Assembly (NCBI GenBank): GCA_002449955.1
Contig: DJYD01000060.1
Span: 1 to 60,957 of the forward strand
Reading direction: 5' to 3'
Source: Lachnospiraceae bacterium UBA6987
GTDB taxonomy: Bacteria > Bacillota > Clostridia > Lachnospirales > Lachnospiraceae
DNA length: 60,957 nucleotides
Under the pieces are notes generated by a model. That model made no database searches, was not told where the DNA came from, and was given only the letters and a program-made list of their open reading frames with translations. Shown piece by piece: positions 56,339 to 60,957 of this stretch (position 1 is the stretch's first letter; every line of letters starts with the position of its first letter). The position numbers and the translations under genes are program-made.

Positions 56339-58579
56339 TTACGTCCGGAAGCGGTCGCTGCGCTCCTTCACATCGCGCAGCTGAACATCCAGGGACGAGT
56401 AACGCTTCTGTTCGGTGTCGTTGGAAACCATGCCGAGAAACGTTTCCCAAAGGCCGACGATCACTACGCAGCTTTTGGCCCTCGTTACGGCAGTGTAAAT
56501 CAGGTTTCGCGTCATTAACGGCAGCGGAACGGAGAGGAGAGGGAGTACAACAGCGGGGTATTCGCTGCCCTGTGCCTTGTGAACGGTTACGGCATAGGCA
56601 AGTTCCAGCTCATCGGCCTCACTGAAATTGTACACGGCTTCGCGATCATCATCGAAGAGGATCACCATTTCCTCCGAGAAAAAGCGAATATCCTTGACGA
56701 TGCCGATGTCGCCGTTGAAGACGCCAGTACCTTCCTTTAGGGAATAGTCGGTACCGAAGTTTTTGCTCCATTCTTTTTGATAGTTATTCTTGATCTGCAT
56801 GACCTTGTCACCGACGCGGAACAGAGCGCGGGGGAACTGCCGTTCCTTTTTGTTTTCCGACGGCGGGTTGAGTTCGGCCTGCAGGACGCGGTTTAGATTT
56901 TCTACTCCAAGAACGCCTTTTCTGGCGGGAGAGATCACCTGGATCTCAAAAGGGTCTGCATGGACGTAGGGCGGAAGCTTATCCCGGACCAGGCGGACTA
57001 CCGCCTGCAGCACTTCGGGGGCGCGGTCACGTTTCAGATACATGAAATCGCGGCTGGTTTTGTCCGGAATGATTTCTTCACCGCGGTTGATCCGGTGCGC
57101 ATTCAGGACAATATCGCTGGATTCAGCCTGGCGGAAGATGCGGGTCAGCTCTATCGTATCCACAACACCGGACGCGATGATGTCGTGGAGTACGTTTCCA
57201 GGCCCGACGGAGGGCAGCTGGTTGGCATCGCCGACCAGAATCAGTCTTGTTCCGGGAATGACGGCTTTTAAGAGCGCGTACATGAGCGGAAGATCGACCA
57301 TGGAGACTTCGTCGATGATGATGACATCCGCTTCAATGGGGTTGGATTCATTCCGCTGGAAATGCGGCGTATCGTTATCTTCCCCTTCCGGAGAGCCCAT
57401 AAATTCCAGCAGACGGTGAATGGTTCTGGCGCTGCGGCCGGTTGCTTCCGTGATTCGCTTTGCGGCGCGTCCCGTCGGCGCGGCTAACTCGATGGACAGG
57501 CCTTTGGCGTCAAAGTAACGGATGAGGGCGGAAATCGTGGTGGTCTTGCCTGTGCCGGGACCGCCGGTGATGACCGTCAGTCCGTTTTTTACGGCTCTCA
57601 CGACAGCATCCTGCTGCATATCCTCCAGGATGATGTTTCCCTCACCGATGATGCGCCACATTTCATCCTCGAGACTTGGGGCTTCGATCGGCAGGGGCTG
57701 ATCCAGCGTCATGAGCATGGCGGCCGTTGCGGCTTCCATGTAATAATAGGGTGCAAGATAAACGGCATGTGCGCCGTTTACCTTACGGATGATCAGCCGT
57801 TTATCCACGGTGAGATCCATTACGGCTTTTTCCACGAGCGATTCATCCAGTTCCAGGAGCCTTGCGGCATAGGAGATAAGCGTCTCTCTCGGCAGATAGA
57901 TGTGACCTGCCTGAAGTGCCTGCTGCATGGCGTAGTTGAGCCCGCTGCGGACACGGAATTCGGAGTCGGAGGGAAGGCCTGCGCGTACAGCAATGTCATC
58001 GGCAATCCGGAAGCCGACATGCGTGATGTCATCCATCAGCTTATAGGGATTCGTCTGGATCACGCTGTATAAAGACTGACCGTAGCGTTCATAGATTTTT
58101 ACGGCAAGCGGTACCGATATGCCAAACTGCTCGAGGAACATCATGGCTTCTCGCATTTCGCGTTTTGCCGCCACCTGTTTCTGCATGAGTCTGGCACCGT
58201 TTAGTGAAATGCCCTTGATCTCGGCCAGCTTTTCCGGTTCTTCCTCCATGACGCGGAGCGTGTCACCTTTGAATCGTTTGACAATGCGCTTCGCTAAAGC
58301 CGGCCCGATGCCCTTGATGATGCCGGAGGCAAGATAGCGTTCGATGGCAAGCGCATTTTCCGGCATGAGCAGGGTGAAATGTTCAACGGAAAGCTGTTCG
58401 CCGTAGACCGGATGGGTAACAAAAGAGCCCTCTGCCTCGATCGGTTCCCCTTCGCTAAGCTCCGGAAGGATCCCGACGAGAGTTAAAAGGCCCTTGTCAT
58501 CGGATACCTCCACCACGCTGTAGCCGTTTTCCGCATTCCGGTGAATGACATGTTCAACGGTTCCAATCACACGTGCCAT
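56339..58579 (-). CDS. recD2: ATP-dependent RecD2-like DNA helicase
   Basis: A 746-residue SF1B helicase not tied to RecBC. The N-terminal region has OB and helix-hairpin-helix parts (IKGIGPALAKRIVKRF near 95). Walker A is VITGGPGTGKTTTISAL (near 337), Walker B is VIIDEVSMVDLPL (near 420), and the C-terminal UvrD-like domain ends with AYAVTVHKAQGSEYP (near 655) and TAVTRAKSCV. It moves 5'-3' on single strands in known members and acts in repair. Length is normal. Confidence 0.95.
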   Translation of the reverse strand: MARVIGTVEHVIHRNAENGYSVVEVSDDKGLLTLVGILPELSEGEPIEAEGSFVTHPVYGEQLSVEHFTLLMPENALAIERYLASGIIKGIGPALAKRIVKRFKGDTLRVMEEEPEKLAEIKGISLNGARLMQKQVAAKREMREAMMFLEQFGISVPLAVKIYERYGQSLYSVIQTNPYKLMDDITHVGFRIADDIAVRAGLPSDSEFRVRSGLNYAMQQALQAGHIYLPRETLISYAARLLELDESLVEKAVMDLTVDKRLIIRKVNGAHAVYLAPYYYMEAATAAMLMTLDQPLPIEAPSLEDEMWRIIGEGNIILEDMQQDAVVRAVKNGLTVITGGPGTGKTTTISALIRYFDAKGLSIELAAPTGRAAKRITEATGRSARTIHRLLEFMGSPEGEDNDTPHFQRNESNPIEADVIIIDEVSMVDLPLMYALLKAVIPGTRLILVGDANQLPSVGPGNVLHDIIASGVVDTIELTRIFRQAESSDIVLNAHRINRGEEIIPDKTSRDFMYLKRDRAPEVLQAVVRLVRDKLPPYVHADPFEIQVISPARKGVLGVENLNRVLQAELNPPSENKKERQFPRALFRVGDKVMQIKNNYQKEWSKNFGTDYSLKEGTGVFNGDIGIVKDIRFFSEEMVILFDDDREAVYNFSEADELELAYAVTVHKAQGSEYPAVVLPLLSVPLPLMTRNLIYTAVTRAKSCVVIVGLWETFLGMVSNDTEQKRYSSLDVQLRDVKERSDRFRT

Positions 58580-58602
58580 GGAGGATCCTTTCTGTATCAG
58601 AT

Positions 58603-59598
58603 TTACAGGTTTGCCCCGTTTTCCTGCATGAATTCAATGAATTTGCCGGTGCCGACTGCAACGGCAGTCATAGGGGATTCAGCGAGCATCGTATTGATGC
58701 CGGTCTTTTCCTCGATTAACTCATCAAGGCCGGAAAGAAGAGAGCCGCCGCCGGTCATTACGATGCCGCGTTCGTAAATATCGGAAGCCAGTTCGGGCGG
58801 TGTGCGTTCGAGCACGCCGTGAATCGCATCCACAATCTGCATGGCGCAGTCGTGCAGCGCCTCCAGTGTTTCGTCACTGGTTACGGTCATGGTTTTCGGA
58901 AGGCCGGTCATCAGATTGCGGCCCTTGACATCCATGGTCGCCGGCTCAGGGCGGGGATAGGCGCAGCCGATCGTCATCTTGATCTCCTCGGCCGTGCGCT
59001 CACCGATCAGAAGATTGTGCTTTTTGCGCATATAGCGGATAAGTGCCTCGTCAAAATCATCGCCGGCCATCTTCAGTGAGGTGCTCACAACGGTGCCGCC
59101 GAGAGAGATGACGGCGATGTCGGAAGTGCCCCCGCCGATATCCACGATCATATTGCCGCAGGCCTTGGATATATCGATTCCGGCGCCGATGGCTGCCGCG
59201 ACCGGTTCCTCAATGATCGTTACCTCTCTGGCCCCTGCCTTATATGTGGCGTCCTCGACAGCACGCTTTTCCACTTCGGTCGCACCGCTCGGAATGCAGA
59301 TGCTGATGCGGGGCTTGCGGAGCGTGCGGCGTCCCATAGCCTTGGTGATGAAGTATTTCAGCATTTTCTCCGTCACAATATAATCGGACACGACTCCCTG
59401 TCTGAGCGGTCTGACGGCAGTAATATTGCCGGGCGTGCGTCCGATCATCTTGCGGGCTTCTTCCCCGATAGCCATGATTTCCTGTGAATCGCGGTCGTAG
59501 GCTACGACCGTCGGTTCCTTTAATACGATGCCTTTGTCTTTTATGTAAACCAGAATACTGGCGGTACCCAGATCGATTCCGATGTCCATTGAGAGCAT
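58603..59598 (-). CDS. mreB: Rod shape-determining protein MreB/Mbl
   Basis: A 331-residue actin-like protein with the phosphate-1 loop DIGIDLGTASILVY (near 5), phosphate-2 MIVDIGGGTSDIAVISLGG (near 150) and adenosine motif ERGIVMTGGGSLLSGLDELI (near 279). It forms filaments under the membrane that guide cell-wall synthesis. MreC and MreD are not adjacent, which is common for the Mbl/MreBH paralogues, so the exact paralogue is uncertain. GGAGG lies ahead of the ATG at 59598. An ATG three codons in is possible. Confidence 0.93.
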   Translation of the reverse strand: MLSMDIGIDLGTASILVYIKDKGIVLKEPTVVAYDRDSQEIMAIGEEARKMIGRTPGNITAVRPLRQGVVSDYIVTEKMLKYFITKAMGRRTLRKPRISICIPSGATEVEKRAVEDATYKAGAREVTIIEEPVAAAIGAGIDISKACGNMIVDIGGGTSDIAVISLGGTVVSTSLKMAGDDFDEALIRYMRKKHNLLIGERTAEEIKMTIGCAYPRPEPATMDVKGRNLMTGLPKTMTVTSDETLEALHDCAMQIVDAIHGVLERTPPELASDIYERGIVMTGGGSLLSGLDELIEEKTGINTMLAESPMTAVAVGTGKFIEFMQENGANL

Positions 59599-59637
59599 AG
59601 TACTGATTCCTCCCTCCGGTATGATTCAGTTCAATGT

Positions 59638-59669
59638 AGAAAAATCGTTCCGCCCTTTGAGGCGGAACG
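59638..59669 (-). terminator. Terminator after htpG
   Basis: CGTTCCGCC (59646-59654) pairs with GGCGGAACG (59661-59669). On the minus strand ATTTTTC follows. It separates htpG from mreB. Confidence 0.8.
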
Positions 59670-59742
59670 TAAAATCCTGTAAGAGCATTTTTATTGTAAG
59701 GTGTCAGAGGGCAAAAGTAAAGAGTAAAAACTGCTTTTTTAT

Positions 59743-60957
59743 TTATTTGATCAGCTGTGCCATGAGCGCCTGGGAACCGGCGACAAAACGCGTCATCTCT
59801 TCAGGCGTTAAGGTCCTGTGACCGAGAAGCGCAAGATCATAGAGCTGCTCCGCGATCAGGGCGGCATTTTTACTCTTCGGGTGAGCCATCAGGTACTGAA
59901 CGAGTTCATTGCCGCTATTTAAGATGAGCGTCTGCTCGGTCGGCAGTTCGGCTTCATTTAAGCCGTACATCTTCATCATCTCGTTCATGCGGCGGGACTC
60001 TTCGGAAAGCGTCATCATGGAAGCCACGGAAGCATCCTTGAAGCGCTGCACACCGACTTTCAGCTTGTCGTCATTCAGGGATTTGCGGAAGAATTCCGTC
60101 AGCTGCTCTGTCTGGGCCTTGGTTTCTTCTTCACTCATTTCTTCCGTAAAGGCTTTATCCACAGCGGAATCGATACGGCAGAATTTATAGTCGGGGTATT
60201 GCTGCTCCAGGTGCGTGACGAAAGGTTCATCGATCGCATGGTCGAAGAGCAATGCATTTAAGCCTTCTTTACGGAACATCTGCACATAGGTGGCCTGCAG
60301 GGCAGGATCGGTGACATAGTAAATGACGGTGCGCTTGTCCTGATAGGCTTCGTCAGGGGCCTTTTCTGCATCACCCTCAGTCTCCTTCGGCGCATCAGCC
60401 GCATCTTCGCTGACCGCTTCTTCCTTCTTCTCCGTCTTGCCGTGCGCCTCCAGATATTCGTCCAGGGAGGTATATTTTCCGTCAAGGTCCTTATAGATGA
60501 TGGCCTTCTTCATCTTGTCGGAGAATCTGCTGTCCTTGAGGCAGCCGTATTTGATGAAGGGATGGATATCGCCCCAGTACTTCTCATAGCTTTCCCGCTC
60601 CACATTGAACATACCGGTGAGCTTGTCTGCGACCTTTTTGGTGATGTAGTCGGAAATCTTTTTGACAAAGCCGTCGTTCTGCAGCGCGCTGCGGGAAACG
60701 TTAAGCGGCAGATCCGGGCAGTCGATCACACCCTTTAAGAGCAGGAGATATTCCGGGATTACTTCCTTGATGTTATCAGCGATGAAAACCTGATTGCTGT
60801 ACAGCTTGACGATACCTTCAGCCGGCTCGGTTTCCAGATTCAGCTTCGGGAAGTACAGGATCCCCTTCAGGTTGAACGGATAATCCATATTCAGGTGGAT
60901 CCAGAAGAGCGGATCCTTATAGTCACGGAATACCTTGTGGTAGAAGGCCTTGTATTC
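59743..60957 (-). CDS. htpG: Chaperone protein HtpG (Hsp90), N-terminus outside window
   Basis: About 405 C-terminal residues of a bacterial Hsp90 are present, and the frame runs open to the right edge (EYKAFYHKVFRDYKDPLFW near the border). Middle-domain landmarks are LYSNQVFIADN, DLPLNVSRSALQND and FIKYGCLKDSRF. The segment near 150-190 of the visible part is an acidic Glu/Ala/Asp-rich insertion. The C-terminal dimerisation domain ends at 59743. The ATPase domain lies outside the window. It is a cytosolic, ATP-driven folding chaperone. Confidence 0.95.
   Translation of the reverse strand, partial: EYKAFYHKVFRDYKDPLFWIHLNMDYPFNLKGILYFPKLNLETEPAEGIVKLYSNQVFIADNIKEVIPEYLLLLKGVIDCPDLPLNVSRSALQNDGFVKKISDYITKKVADKLTGMFNVERESYEKYWGDIHPFIKYGCLKDSRFSDKMKKAIIYKDLDGKYTSLDEYLEAHGKTEKKEEAVSEDAADAPKETEGDAEKAPDEAYQDKRTVIYYVTDPALQATYVQMFRKEGLNALLFDHAIDEPFVTHLEQQYPDYKFCRIDSAVDKAFTEEMSEEETKAQTEQLTEFFRKSLNDDKLKVGVQRFKDASVASMMTLSEESRRMNEMMKMYGLNEAELPTEQTLILNSGNELVQYLMAHPKSKNAALIAEQLYDLALLGHRTLTPEEMTRFVAGSQALMAQLIK

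Noticed and set aside
1..60957. CRISPR arrays, rRNA operons, insertion sequences
   Set aside because: No regularly spaced direct repeats, rRNA-like segments, transposase motifs or terminal inverted repeats were found on reading both strands.

Overview
The window looks like a chromosomal segment of a Gram-positive, anaerobic gut clostridium, most likely a Lachnospiraceae member. The grounds are the T-box leaders, the rho-rpmE-DUF1385-prmC-prfA gene order, DUF4364 and DUF5721-like proteins, a reverse-type rubrerythrin, strong AAGGAGG ribosome binding sites, consensus sigma-A promoters and a GC content a little above 50%. No rRNA, insertion sequence, integrase, phage gene or CRISPR array is visible. 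Both ends cut through genes: a PP2C/anti-sigma kinase fusion on the left and htpG on the right.

Layout. 1-3.9 kb: regulator genes (PP2C-HATPase fusion, response regulator, histidine kinase) and a DUF5721-like protein. 3.9-13 kb: translation and secretion genes: T-box pheST, secG, smpB, a HAD phosphatase, a BirA-like regulator whose 3' end overlaps convergent bioY, then T-box thrS. 13-25.4 kb: sugar import and amino-sugar use. An orphan MsmK/UgpC-type ABC ATPase with a long structured leader is followed, after a divergent DUF624/SGNH pair, by a sialic-acid operon: AGE-type epimerase, RpiR regulator, ABC binding protein and two permeases, YhcH, NanA-type lyase, ROK-like kinase and NagA. The predicted route is Neu5Ac to ManNAc (lyase), GlcNAc (epimerase), GlcNAc-6-P (kinase), GlcN-6-P (NagA). 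The same TTGAAA-N5-TTTCAA palindrome lies at both operon promoters. 25.4-36.3 kb: RNA and protein housekeeping: beta-CASP nuclease, queH, DUF4364, rho, rpmE, DUF1385, prmC, prfA, tRNA-Val(CAC), argS and a TSCPD protein.

36.4-44.3 kb: an accessory metabolic region. The minus-strand 5-oxoprolinase operon (pxpA, a 5'-truncated NRAMP transporter remnant, pxpB, pxpC, DUF1445) is separated by a LysR regulator and a fragment of an AraC-type regulator from a plus-strand FAH-hydrolase / atypical SDR / thioesterase set. 44.3-46.6 kb: YegP, an orphan E2-like acyltransferase with a changed active site, and a PHP phosphatase. 46.6-52.3 kb: a single giant gene (1888 aa) with an N-terminal DUF4062 domain, a STAND-type P-loop ATPase and a long helical C-terminus. 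Its N-terminal half resembles the animal TEP1/NPHP3 architecture, and it is the best candidate here for an undescribed signalling or defence system. 52.4-61 kb: rubrerythrin, a Cof-type HAD phosphatase, mgtE behind a leader that encodes a 27-residue peptide overlapping a perfect hairpin, comFC, recD2, mreB and htpG.

Most regulatory sites given here (promoters, terminators, T-boxes, operators) were read by eye from consensus spacing and base pairing. Functional names come from recognising family motifs in the translated sequence, without database searches.
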